Positions 26,975-35,712 of a stretch of DNA of 64,000 nucleotides are shown here, piece after piece. A program made the translations under genes and the position numbers. The first letter of the stretch is position 1, and each line of letters starts with the position of its first letter. Under the pieces are notes generated by a model. That model was not told where the DNA came from. It searched no databases and worked only from the letters and a program-made list of their open reading frames with translations. Source of the stretch: Hyphomicrobium_A sp964620915 (GTDB taxonomy: Bacteria; Pseudomonadota; Alphaproteobacteria; Rhizobiales; Hyphomicrobiaceae); the NCBI GenBank assembly GCA_964620915.1, contig CAZUKP010000004.1, positions 1 to 64,000 of the forward strand, written 5' to 3'.

Positions 26975-28264
26975 TCACGCCGTATGTCTAAAGTCTGACG
27001 AGCCGGTCTGCCCACCGCCGAATCGCTGTTCAATGTATTCTTCCACGATTGTCTTGAATTCCGCGGCGATATTCGGGCCACGCAGCGTCAACGCCTTTTT
27101 TCCATCGATAAATACCGGCGCTACAGGCGCTTCGCCCGTCCCCGGCAATGAAATCCCGATGTCGGCATGCTTTGATTCACCAGGTCCATTCACAATACAG
27201 CCCATAACGGCCAAATTCATCGTCTCTACGCCAGGATAGCGCTCCCGCCAGGCGGGCATGCGCTCGCGTATCATTTCCTGCACATCTCGGGCGAGTTCTT
27301 GGAACACGGTGGAGGTGGTTCTGCCACAGCCCGGACACGCGGCGACGATCGGTACGAAGGACCGCAATCCCATACTCTGCAGGATCTCCTGTGCGACCCT
27401 CACCTCAACTGTTCGATCACCGCCTGGCTCTGGCGTTAGCGAGACTCTGATCGTGTCACCAATTCCCGCCTGCAGTAACAGTCCGATGCCTGCCGTCGAT
27501 GCGACGATGCCCTTAGACCCCATGCCAGCTTCCGTGAGACCAAGGTGCAACGCATAAGCGCATCGCTCAGCCAGCTTGGTATAGACGCTGACGAGATCTT
27601 GTACGGCCGAGACCTTGGCAGAGAGGATGATCTTGTTGGCACCTAGCCCCATTTCTTCCGCGCGCGCTGCCGAAAGGAGGGCCGACTGCACAATGGCCTC
27701 ATGCATCACGGCGCGTGCGTCGTCGGGGACAGCCTTTCGCGCGTTCTCATCCATGAGGTGCGTCAATAACGCTTGGTCAAGCGAGCCCCAGTTGACACCG
27801 ATGCGTACCGGTTTGGTCAACCGCATAGCGATATCGATGATTGCGCCGAACTGCCGATCCTTCTTGTCCTTGAACCCAACGTTACCGGGATTTATACGAT
27901 ACTTGTCGAGAGCCTCGGCAGCTGCAGGGTTGTCTGCCAAGAGCGTGTGGCCGTTGTAATGGAAGTCGCCGACGAGCGGAACGGTCACGCCGCGCTGAGC
28001 AAGCTGATCGCGAATATGGGGGACAGCTTTCGCAGCCTCATCGCGATCGACCGTAATGCGAACGAGCTCCGAGCCAGCACGCGCCAGTGCAGCAACTTGC
28101 TCAACGGTGGCTGGGATGTCAGCCGTGTCGGTATTGGTCATCGACTGCACAGCAACCGGTGCATTTCCACCGACGACCACGCCGCTGACATCGACGGGGC
28201 AGGAAAAGCGCCTCGGAGCGATGCAATCCTTACCCGAGCCCTGCATTATCCTAAGATCTCGCAA
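26975..28264 (-). CDS. ispG: 4-hydroxy-3-methylbut-2-enyl diphosphate synthase IspG
   Basis: IspG performs the penultimate step of the MEP isoprenoid pathway using a [4Fe-4S] cluster. Cluster-ligand regions are visible as ACPGCGRTT and MGCIVNGPGESKHADIG. The N-terminal barrel includes VAVQSMTNTDTADIPATVEQV. Length is 429 residues, typical for the bacterial short form. The EF-hand gene starts 32 bases downstream, so they may share a message. Confidence 0.95.
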   Translation of the reverse strand: MRDLRIMQGSGKDCIAPRRFSCPVDVSGVVVGGNAPVAVQSMTNTDTADIPATVEQVAALARAGSELVRITVDRDEAAKAVPHIRDQLAQRGVTVPLVGDFHYNGHTLLADNPAAAEALDKYRINPGNVGFKDKKDRQFGAIIDIAMRLTKPVRIGVNWGSLDQALLTHLMDENARKAVPDDARAVMHEAIVQSALLSAARAEEMGLGANKIILSAKVSAVQDLVSVYTKLAERCAYALHLGLTEAGMGSKGIVASTAGIGLLLQAGIGDTIRVSLTPEPGGDRTVEVRVAQEILQSMGLRSFVPIVAACPGCGRTTSTVFQELARDVQEMIRERMPAWRERYPGVETMNLAVMGCIVNGPGESKHADIGISLPGTGEAPVAPVFIDGKKALTLRGPNIAAEFKTIVEEYIEQRFGGGQTGSSDFRHTA

Positions 28265-28282
28265 TTTTCATTGTAGCCTAAC

Positions 28283-28334
28283 TAGTCCAGGCTTGGTTCG
28301 TTGACCAGGGGCAGCGGGCCAACTTGCTGGACTA
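28283..28334. other. Long-range inverted repeat between ispG and znuB
   Basis: TAGTCCAG (28283-28290) and CTGGACTA (28327-28334) are perfect 8-base arms 36 bases apart in the 67-base gap upstream of ispG; the right arm overlaps the znuB stop. It could end the znu message or be an operator for ispG. Confidence 0.3.
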
Positions 28335-29168
28335 ACGCTGATAATAGGCGGCCGACGTAAGGGCCAAACCTGCTGCCACCGACATCACGACGACGATCGA
28401 TGGCCCTCCGGGCCAGTCAAGTATTGAGGATAACCAGAGCCCTGCCACAACGCTGGCGGCGGCAATGAGTGCCGTCAAAACAACCATGCGTTCAGGCGAT
28501 CGCGCTAGGGGCCGCGCTGCGACCGCAGGGACGACAAGGAACGCCATCACCAAAAGAATGCCGACGATCTTCATGGCGACAGCGATTGCCACTGCAAGAA
28601 GCGTGATGAACACAGACCGAACCAATTCGCGATCAACACCCTCGGCTGCAGCAAGATCCTGGTGAACGGCAAGTCGCAGCAAAGGCTGCCAGAGCCACGC
28701 CACTACCACGAGAACAATAGCTCCGCCGCCGAATATCCACGCTAAGTCTTCACTTGTGATTGCGAAGACATCGCCGAACAGAAAGCCCATGAGATCTACC
28801 GGTGGCCCACTGATCATCGCGGTGGCGATGACGCCAGTTGCCAAAGCCGCATGATGAAGCAGACCAAGGATTGAATCGAGCGCAACGACCTTCTGGCGCG
28901 AAAGGCCAATAAGAAGAAACGCGACAACAACCGCGATGAGCATGACGCCCAATGTCAAACTCATCTGCAGCGCGAGCCCCAGCGCGACGCCGATGAGACC
29001 AGCTTGCGCAACCGTCTCACCGAAATAGGCCATGCGCTGCCACACGACGAAGCAGCCGAGCGGAGCGGCAATGATGGCGAGTCCCAGCCCTGCAATGAGC
29101 GCGCGAACCAAGAACGGCTCAAGCACGCGAACCCCCTCCTGAAACAGGTTCGCTTTCCGCTTCATCAC
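28332..29168 (-). CDS. znuB: Zinc ABC transporter permease ZnuB
   Basis: ZnuB is the membrane channel of the high-affinity zinc importer. The 278-residue protein is largely hydrophobic with about eight spans and carries the ABC-3 permease pattern: CFVVWQRMAYFGETVAQAG near the N-terminus and AVHQDLAAAEGVD, the likely ATPase contact. The frame overlaps the znuC 3' end by 50 bases, so the start may be slightly later or translation coupled. The periplasmic binding protein gene znuA is not in the window. Confidence 0.92.
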   Translation of the reverse strand: MMKRKANLFQEGVRVLEPFLVRALIAGLGLAIIAAPLGCFVVWQRMAYFGETVAQAGLIGVALGLALQMSLTLGVMLIAVVVAFLLIGLSRQKVVALDSILGLLHHAALATGVIATAMISGPPVDLMGFLFGDVFAITSEDLAWIFGGGAIVLVVVAWLWQPLLRLAVHQDLAAAEGVDRELVRSVFITLLAVAIAVAMKIVGILLVMAFLVVPAVAARPLARSPERMVVLTALIAAASVVAGLWLSSILDWPGGPSIVVVMSVAAGLALTSAAYYQR

Positions 29169-30033
29169 TCACGGGAAGCGGTTCTCCGGAGATGTCATGA
29201 CTGTGGTCGTGATGGTGATGATAGACAGCAAATGCCCGTGCGGCTTCCTCGCCAAAAATGCGGACGTAAGCTGGATGCTGAGCTACAGCCTCGGGAACGC
29301 CGGAACAGCAAACATGATGGTTAAGACACAGAACCCGATCGCTCTTGGCCATGACGAAGTGAAGATCGTGCGAGACTAGCAGTACTCCGAAGCCATACTC
29401 GTCTCGCAGCCGCCCTATCAAATTGTAGAGTTCGACCTCGCCCGTATAGTCGACGCCTTGTACCGGCTCATCGAGCACAAGGAGATTGGGTTCGCGCAAC
29501 AGCGCCCTGGCTAGCACAATACGCTGTAGCTCACCGCCAGACAGCTCGGTGAGCTGCTGGTTACGCGTGTATGACGCATCGACCTCATCAAGGATAGCCG
29601 CCGTGCGCTTAGCACCGCCATTCCCGCCCAATAACAAGAATCGATCGACCGTCATGGGAATCACTGCGTCGACGTCGAACCGCTGCGGTACGTAGCCTAT
29701 TCGCAAATCGTCGCGCCGCCGGACCTCGCCCTGGTCCGGTCTTTCCAACCCAAGTAGCACGCGAACAAGCGTCGTCTTTCCTGCTCCATTGGGCCCAATG
29801 AGCGTGACAATCTCGCGTTCACTGATGTCGATATAAACGTTACTCAGCAGATCGCGCCCGTTGCGGCGCACACCCAAACCTCGTGCAGAAATGAGCGCAT
29901 TGGCGCTAAACGAGGCACTGCCTTCGGGCCGCTCCTGTGGGGCACAACCATGCTTGCACGGAGGAACACGATCGGAACTAGGTCCGCGCGCCGGAGCGTC
30001 GGCGTGCGCCCTTCGCCAATCCGGATGGGCCAT
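29119..30033 (-). CDS. znuC: Zinc ABC transporter ATP-binding protein ZnuC
   Basis: ZnuC powers zinc import. Walker A is GPNGAGKTT, the ABC signature LSGGELQRIVLARA, and Walker B LLVLDEPVQGVD. ATG 30033 follows the zur stop by 7 bases; the longer frame would lie inside zur. The protein (304 residues) has unusual ends: an N-terminal extension of about 50 residues with a CKHGC motif, and a His-rich C-terminal stretch YHHHHDHSHD. These could bind zinc and sense or buffer it, but that is inference. Confidence 0.93.
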   Translation of the reverse strand: MAHPDWRRAHADAPARGPSSDRVPPCKHGCAPQERPEGSASFSANALISARGLGVRRNGRDLLSNVYIDISEREIVTLIGPNGAGKTTLVRVLLGLERPDQGEVRRRDDLRIGYVPQRFDVDAVIPMTVDRFLLLGGNGGAKRTAAILDEVDASYTRNQQLTELSGGELQRIVLARALLREPNLLVLDEPVQGVDYTGEVELYNLIGRLRDEYGFGVLLVSHDLHFVMAKSDRVLCLNHHVCCSGVPEAVAQHPAYVRIFGEEAARAFAVYHHHHDHSHDISGEPLPVSDEAESEPVSGGGSRA

Positions 30034-30040
30034 CGGCCAC

Positions 30041-30544
30041 TCAATCCTTCTTAGATGCGCAATGCCGGCACAGGCCCGAGACCTCGACAAACTTGACCCG
30101 CGGCTGGAAGCCGGCCGATTTTGCGATCCGGTCAATCGTCTCGAAAATGCCTTCCGAGTCGACCTCGGCAACGGCATTGCACTTCTCACAGGCTAAGAAA
30201 ATCGGCCGGCGGCCGGTGGTGTGATCGAGCCGTCTACAGGCGAAAAACGCATTCTTGCTCTCCAGACGATGAATAACGCCTGCCTCGAGCAATGCGTCGA
30301 TGGCGCGGTAGACGGAGATTGGTGCAAGCCGTGTTCCCTTTTCGGCAAGCCGCGCGAGGATGTCGTAGGCACCAATCGAGGTGTACGTGGATGCAATCTC
30401 CGTGAACACATCCTGGCGGAGTTTGGTAAAGCGCAGATTCCGCTCCGTGAAAGCCTGGCTTGCCCGCTCGACGGCCTTGGCCAATCGGCGCTCGCTGAGG
30501 ACTCCTGGACCAGGAAAGTACTGCTTTGCGGTGCCCTCAGCCAT
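30041..30544 (-). CDS. zur: Fur-family zinc uptake regulator Zur
   Basis: Zur represses zinc uptake genes when zinc is plentiful. The winged-helix region includes LRQDVFTEIASTYTSIGAYDILARL, and metal-site residues are in RLDHTTGRRPIFLACEKC and CRHC at the C-terminus (two CxxC pairs for structural zinc). ATG 30544 gives the usual start; the frame opening at 30601 adds an unconserved extension. It heads a zur-znuC-znuB unit, so it probably regulates itself and the transporter. Confidence 0.93.
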   Translation of the reverse strand: MAEGTAKQYFPGPGVLSERRLAKAVERASQAFTERNLRFTKLRQDVFTEIASTYTSIGAYDILARLAEKGTRLAPISVYRAIDALLEAGVIHRLESKNAFFACRRLDHTTGRRPIFLACEKCNAVAEVDSEGIFETIDRIAKSAGFQPRVKFVEVSGLCRHCASKKD

Positions 30545-30570
30545 TGTCCATCCCAACAGTTTTTGTTTGT

Positions 30571-30583
30571 GACATATTATACC
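30571..30583 (-). promoter_or_regulatory. Candidate promoter / AT-rich site upstream of zur
   Basis: On the minus strand the sequence reads GGTATAATATGTC, with a perfect -10 hexamer TATAAT (30576-30581) about 30 bases before the zur start. No good -35 box is visible at 17 bases. The AT-rich, partly dyadic sequence is also where a Zur site would be expected, but the match is weak. Confidence 0.4.
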
Positions 30584-30782
30584 AGCACGCTCGCTGAGCA
30601 TAGCTCCGAGCTAATTTGCCGAACGCTAACTAATGAAATCCGGCCCAAATCCACGGGGTTCTTCCCTTTTCTGCCACCATCATATGGTTGATGACCGGTC
30701 CCGGAGCAAACGGTCGTAGCCGCATTTTCCGGGCTGCCGTCTCCTAAAGTGACGATCATTCAGTAATATTTGAACGTGTGTG

Positions 30783-31943
30783 ATGCCCGCTTCCCCTGCC
30801 TACATCATTGCGGCCCGGAGAACCGCCATTGGCCAGATTGGCGGCTTGCACAAAAGCCGGCGGATCGAAGAGCTATGCGCACCGGTTGTAAGCGCAGCCT
30901 TGGCCGACAGCGGATTGGAGCCGGAGGCGGTAGAAGAGCTTATTGTTGGCAACGCGACCCAGGGCAGCAATCCTGCCCGCCTCATCGCGCTTGCATCAGG
31001 CCTGCCCGAATCGGTTTCGGCATCGACGATCGACCGTCAGTGCGGCTCAGGGCTGGACGCCATTCTTGCAGCAGTTCGCATGACCGCATCCGGCGAGGTC
31101 CACGCGATCATTGCAGGGGGGGCCGAGTCAATCTCGACGGCGCCCTGGCGTATCGCCAAGCCGAAAAGCCTCCACCAACTGCCTCATTTCATGCGACTCG
31201 AACCAGGTACCGGCGAAGAGCGCGAGGAACCGGCCCTCATCGAGGCTTCAGAAAGCCTCTCCTCGCGTCTCGGTATCACGCGTGCACAACAGGACGCCTA
31301 TGCGCTGCGCACGCATCTGAAGGCTGAAGCGGCGCGCGAAGCCCGGCGCTTCATCGGAGAAATTGTGCCTTTGCGCCGCAATGCTGATGAAAACCGCGAT
31401 CAGAGCGCGATTGAACCGGACCTCAAAGACTTGGCGCAACTTGCGCCCTTCCTCGCGCCAGATGGAACGCTGACGCCTGGAAATACGAGCACAATGCACG
31501 ACGGTAGCGCGTTCGCGGTCATTGTCTCCGAACAACTTTGGACGAAACTGGGCAAGCCGCACGCCCTGCGCCTTCTCGCCCAAGCAGCACACGGCGTAGC
31601 GCCGGGGGACGAGGCAGCTGCTCCCATCGCTGCAATGAAAAAGCTCAAGGGACGACTCAACGGCGTGAAACCGCACGACATCGGCATCATTGAAATGAGT
31701 GAGTCCTCGGCGGCCCAGGCTATCGCGCTCGCCCGAGAACTCGAGATAGATGAGGATCTGATAAATCCGGACGGCGGCGCCATCGCCCGCGGCCACCCCC
31801 TGGGTGCCGCCAGCGCTATACTCGTCACGCGCCTATTCACGCGTATGGTTCGCGCCCAGGAGGAGGGCGCACCGCGTCTCGGCATCGCCACACTGGGTGT
31901 CGTTGGCGGCATGGGGCTGGCCGCACTATTCGAGGCCGTCTAA
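30783..31943 (+). CDS. Thiolase family protein with altered catalytic motifs
   Basis: This 386-residue acetyl-CoA acyltransferase-like protein has the nucleophilic Cys in DRQCGSGLDAI and the His in GGAIARGHPLGAAS. Two usual features are changed: the NEAFA block reads SESSA, and the C-terminal CIGGGMG reads GVVGGMG, so the second catalytic Cys is missing. It is therefore unlike the nearby PhaA (21.3 kb), which has both. It may be a degradative thiolase with altered chemistry or a divergent non-thiolase. Start is ATG 30783; a GTG lies one codon earlier. Confidence 0.82.
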   Translation: MPASPAYIIAARRTAIGQIGGLHKSRRIEELCAPVVSAALADSGLEPEAVEELIVGNATQGSNPARLIALASGLPESVSASTIDRQCGSGLDAILAAVRMTASGEVHAIIAGGAESISTAPWRIAKPKSLHQLPHFMRLEPGTGEEREEPALIEASESLSSRLGITRAQQDAYALRTHLKAEAAREARRFIGEIVPLRRNADENRDQSAIEPDLKDLAQLAPFLAPDGTLTPGNTSTMHDGSAFAVIVSEQLWTKLGKPHALRLLAQAAHGVAPGDEAAAPIAAMKKLKGRLNGVKPHDIGIIEMSESSAAQAIALARELEIDEDLINPDGGAIARGHPLGAASAILVTRLFTRMVRAQEEGAPRLGIATLGVVGGMGLAALFEAV

Positions 31944-32261
31944 CGCTGGCAACCAAGTCGCTTGTCTTCACGGCTCCTAATCCCCAGATTTTGAGACGAA
32001 CGAGTGATTCGTTTTCCAGTTTCGACGTGCGGGGCGCGCGAGTGCCGCGGCGTGTGTTTGCGGTCGCCAACGAGGTTAATTCCTCTCCATGTGCATCGGA
32101 TCGCCCCATTCCTGCCCCGATCTGGCCGGGACGTGTGGTCATCGTGCACTAAAGGGTGGCTTGCATACCGCACCTGGCCCGCACGAAGACACCGCAAGTA
32201 GGAAAACTGCAAAGTCATAAGTTAGGTTGCGAGGCCGCCCACCGGGCAGGAGGACTGAGGA
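31944..32261. other. Non-coding stretch before the 1093-residue gene
   Basis: In these 318 bases I see no supported gene, RNA or strong dyad. The only clear element is the ribosome site AGGAGG (32248-32253) for the next gene. The promoter of that gene must lie here. Confidence 0.6.
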
Positions 32262-35200
32262 ATGGACATAGTGCAGGGGGTCAGCGAGTTTCCGGCCAAT
32301 GCCTCATCGCTCGGTGACTGGATCAGCTTGCACTGGAAGGAATTGGCCACATACACGGCCCTGATCCTGCTCGGCTGGTACATCGTCTCCAAACTCGGCA
32401 AACGGGTCTGGAACGCCGTCGAAGAAACGATGTTTTCCAACTGGAGGCTCGCGCTTTTGGCGGCCACCGGCCTCGTACTCTCCGTGGCGTCCGGGTGGAC
32501 GACATGGGACGGCATGAGAAACTTTACGCAAGAGCCGCTCCTGTCTTTGATGATCACGTTCGGCATTCAGGGCGTGATGCTGATCGTCGCCTGGCTGATT
32601 GGCGAAAGCTTCGCCACCGGCATGAGCCAGCAAACGCCTTCCGGACCGCGCGGAATTAACAAAGGTGTGCAAGCCGTACTCGGCGGCTTCACGGGCGTCC
32701 TGCTTTTTCTCGTCCTACTCGCAATCACTTTGCAGGGTACCGGGCAAATTGATCTTCGCGAGACGAACGCTTCCGATCTGAGCTGGAGCAATTTTGGCGA
32801 CAAGCTTCTGGTCGCCGCCTCTGGACTTCTGATCGTGGCGCTAGTCGTGGTTTACGCCACAAGCGACATCATCAAACCTTATCTGCAGGGCTCCCGCGTC
32901 ATCTTAAAGAACGCCGTCTTGTGGGTGATGTTTCTGGCCTGCATGACCACCTCAGTATTCTTCTCGTTCGATTCTCTATTCTCTGCGATCTTCCCCCAAA
33001 CAGAGCGCGTACGTGCGGCGGACCTGCGCGCCCAAAATCAAGTCGCTGGCATCGTCGCCGACATCGGGCAAACAATCGAGAACCGCAAGCAGCAAGAATC
33101 CGATTTGCTGTTCTCAAGCCCAGGCTGGCAAGCTTATGATGCGCAACTCACCAAGCTTGCAAACGCGGCCCAAGGTGCTCAAGGGGAGATCGAGCGCTAT
33201 TTCAACGAGCAGGTTGAGGCCAAAAACCGCACGATCAAAGAGCAGCAGGAGCGCATCGCAACCGCTCAGGGCAGCCAAGCGGGTCTCGCTGCCAAGAAAG
33301 TTTCCTTGACTGAGGAACGCTCTCGGCTGGCAGCCGAACGCCCGGAACTTGCCGCCGTTTACGCGCAGAAGAAGGCCGAGCTTGATGCAAAGGCGCGAGA
33401 GATCGATGCCAAGCGCGTCGAGGCCCTCGCCGAATCCAAGGGCGTGGAAGGCACCGGCAATGTGGGCCGAGGTCCGGTCTACCGCGAGCGCATGGCCGAG
33501 CTTGCCAAGTTAAGGGCCGCTTTTCAGATCGCCGAGGAGCGCACCAATAACGCCAAGAAGCGCTTGGAAACCGTCCAGGGGCGGCTTGCGCAGATCGATC
33601 GCGAGCTCGCGACCATTGACAGCGACCTTGCCACCTACCACGCGGAGGCCCAAACAGCTGAGCAGCGCATTCATATGGCGCAGGGCGCAGCACAAGAGGA
33701 TCTTGGCCCACAGCTAGATCCCACGCGCATACTGACCTCGCTTGAGAAGGCCAAAGCTGAATTTCGCCAGAACCCGGACGTTGCGCACTTGAACAACCTA
33801 CAGCAGCAATGCTCGCAGTTGTTGGGGGCCATGGCCAGCACCGAAGTCACCAAAGCGAAGATCAAAGGCATCGAATGCGATCCCAAGCAGGCCAGTGAAG
33901 CCGCCGCCGTGATGTTCGCGCTCAACGAGGGTGCAGGTGCATTCGGCGCTAACTGTTCTGGCGGCGACCGGCTGGAGGCCAACAAAGGCGCCGACCAGCT
34001 CTTTGGATTTGCCCGCAAGTGCTTGAGCGATTCCGGCTTGCCCAGCAAAGAGACCGATGAGCTACGCACCTCGATTAACACCGCCGAGCTCAATCGCGAC
34101 GACAAGGCTCACCGCTTCGTTGTGACTTGGAATGCCTTCCAAGACGGCAATCGACTCGCCTACTTGGCGCTAAGCATTGCCATTGCAATCGATGCGCTCG
34201 TCTTCATGTCGGGTCTGTTTGGTGCCAATGCCGTTCGCTCACCGCTGTCGGACGTACCAAGCTACAAGGCACGCTCGGCCCAGCAGCTCGAAGCCATCAT
34301 TGAGAACGCATTGCTGCCGGACACATTCGAGAATGCGCGTCTCATCCTTCAATCCCTGCGGCCGATCACAAATCAGTCCGGTTTCATGGCCGAAGTGCGC
34401 CCGGACTACCTAGACCCGCACTCAGCAGGACGGGTGCTCGGCGTCCTCAACGCAGGCACAACGATACATGCGGTGGAATACGATGAGCCGAACCGTCGCT
34501 ATCTCGTTCGTTCAGAGCTGTTCGAGTTCTTGTCCGTCGTTGCGAAGAGAGCCTTCGAAGCAAGTGAGCACCACGTTGGCCTGGCCGAGCTTGAGAAGGT
34601 CGTGGGCGTAGCCCTGCTTCCCGACCTGAGCCACAACGCGGATACGGTCCTGCATTACATGCACCCGATCAGCGAAGATCGGGGGTTCACTGCTGAGATC
34701 AAGCTTGAAGAAGTTGCTCCCGAACACATTCGAACGGTGCGCAATACGCTCAATGCGGGCGCAACCCTCGATCGTGTTCAGCGTGTGGGCAAGGACTCGA
34801 TGCACTACTTCATTCATCGCGACCTTTATAAGACGCTCGCGTTGATCCGTGCGCGCACGCTGGCGACAAGCTACACGCAGCAGCCCCAAATTGCTATGGC
34901 CGCGCAAGAGCAACGCTTCGGGGGCACGTTGAACGAAGACGTGCCAGCACTCGAAGAAACGAAGCAATTGAGCTACCGGGACGATGATTCGTTGCGGCGG
35001 ACCAAGGAAGAATTCATAACTGCCTTCCTCCGGTCTATGCGCCTTGACGAACATTCTTATGGGCTCGTTGCCAACCCTGCATTTGTCTCCAGTGCGATCT
35101 CTGCGGGCAAGTCTCTAGAGCAGCAAAAGGAGTCCAACAATGTCCTCGGGCATTATCTCCGCAAGCGTGAAAACGAAATGCGCGATGCCCTCGCTGACGC

Positions 35201-35543
35201 CCAGCACGCTCTGTCCAGCGGCTTGCATGGAGATGCACGCAAAATTGCTGTACTAAACGCCACCAAAGCGGAGATAGAGGATCTTATTCCCGCTCTTATG
35301 CTCAGCCCGGGTGGACCGTACGAACAAGTCCTTCAGGATCTCATCGAACATCTTGAGATGGCTGCCGGTGAAGATGGCGGCCTCGACGGCGATCAGCAGG
35401 ACCTGCTTGACCGGCTTCGGGACCATGCGTCAGAACTTGCGCGGGTGAGCCGCGACTCGCCACATGAATGGCAGAGAGTCGGCAAGCTCGTCTTTGCTTG
35501 GGATGGTGGCGATGCCGAAGACTCGCGCATAGCCAACGCATAA
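32262..35543 (+). CDS. Large membrane/coiled-coil protein with duplicated C-terminal domain (unrecognised)
   Basis: I do not recognise this 1093-residue protein. Six hydrophobic spans lie at about residues 30-46, 61-78, 93-114, 137-158, 182-200 and 216-236. A long charged coiled-coil region follows (about 250-480), then a segment with Cys at 517, 539, 565 and 587, a seventh span at 633-656, and a C-terminal part. The C-terminal part holds two copies of a domain of about 90 residues (676-764 and 777-866). By the positive-inside rule the coiled coil is periplasmic and the duplicated domain cytoplasmic. The start has AGGAGG at 8 bases. A strong terminator and a secreted vWA gene follow. Confidence 0.85.
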   Translation: MDIVQGVSEFPANASSLGDWISLHWKELATYTALILLGWYIVSKLGKRVWNAVEETMFSNWRLALLAATGLVLSVASGWTTWDGMRNFTQEPLLSLMITFGIQGVMLIVAWLIGESFATGMSQQTPSGPRGINKGVQAVLGGFTGVLLFLVLLAITLQGTGQIDLRETNASDLSWSNFGDKLLVAASGLLIVALVVVYATSDIIKPYLQGSRVILKNAVLWVMFLACMTTSVFFSFDSLFSAIFPQTERVRAADLRAQNQVAGIVADIGQTIENRKQQESDLLFSSPGWQAYDAQLTKLANAAQGAQGEIERYFNEQVEAKNRTIKEQQERIATAQGSQAGLAAKKVSLTEERSRLAAERPELAAVYAQKKAELDAKAREIDAKRVEALAESKGVEGTGNVGRGPVYRERMAELAKLRAAFQIAEERTNNAKKRLETVQGRLAQIDRELATIDSDLATYHAEAQTAEQRIHMAQGAAQEDLGPQLDPTRILTSLEKAKAEFRQNPDVAHLNNLQQQCSQLLGAMASTEVTKAKIKGIECDPKQASEAAAVMFALNEGAGAFGANCSGGDRLEANKGADQLFGFARKCLSDSGLPSKETDELRTSINTAELNRDDKAHRFVVTWNAFQDGNRLAYLALSIAIAIDALVFMSGLFGANAVRSPLSDVPSYKARSAQQLEAIIENALLPDTFENARLILQSLRPITNQSGFMAEVRPDYLDPHSAGRVLGVLNAGTTIHAVEYDEPNRRYLVRSELFEFLSVVAKRAFEASEHHVGLAELEKVVGVALLPDLSHNADTVLHYMHPISEDRGFTAEIKLEEVAPEHIRTVRNTLNAGATLDRVQRVGKDSMHYFIHRDLYKTLALIRARTLATSYTQQPQIAMAAQEQRFGGTLNEDVPALEETKQLSYRDDDSLRRTKEEFITAFLRSMRLDEHSYGLVANPAFVSSAISAGKSLEQQKESNNVLGHYLRKRENEMRDALADAQHALSSGLHGDARKIAVLNATKAEIEDLIPALMLSPGGPYEQVLQDLIEHLEMAAGEDGGLDGDQQDLLDRLRDHASELARVSRDSPHEWQRVGKLVFAWDGGDAEDSRIANA
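34287..34553 (+). repeat. Duplicated protein domain, copy A
   Basis: This codes residues 676-764 of the large protein. Shared features with copy B include ALLPD, GF-x-AE and LNAG-x-T at the same spacing. The two copies have diverged well beyond DNA identity, so the duplication is old. Confidence 0.75.
34590..34859 (+). repeat. Duplicated protein domain, copy B
   Basis: This codes residues 777-866 of the large protein, 12 residues after copy A. It shares LE-x5-ALLPD, HPI/RPI, GF-x-AE and LNAG-x-T with copy A. Confidence 0.75.
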
Positions 35544-35572
35544 ATTGGTGAGCCTCATCGCTCGCTCGTGGT

Positions 35573-35610
35573 CCGTGTGACGTTCGTCGTCACGCGGGCT
35601 TTCTCTTTTT
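35573..35610 (+). terminator. Strong rho-independent terminator
   Basis: CCGTGTGACG and CGTCACGCGG form a 10-base stem (one G-U pair) with loop TTCGT, followed by CTTTCTCTTTTT. It ends the 1093-residue gene and separates it from the vWA gene. Confidence 0.88.
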
Positions 35611-35712
35611 GGCCATCAGACAATCGCGATTTTGTCACCGGACAAGCCCGCTTCTGCCGTCAGTAGCGCATACGATTCCTCCCAAGTTTCCTGAACGAGG
35701 AGTCCTTTCATC

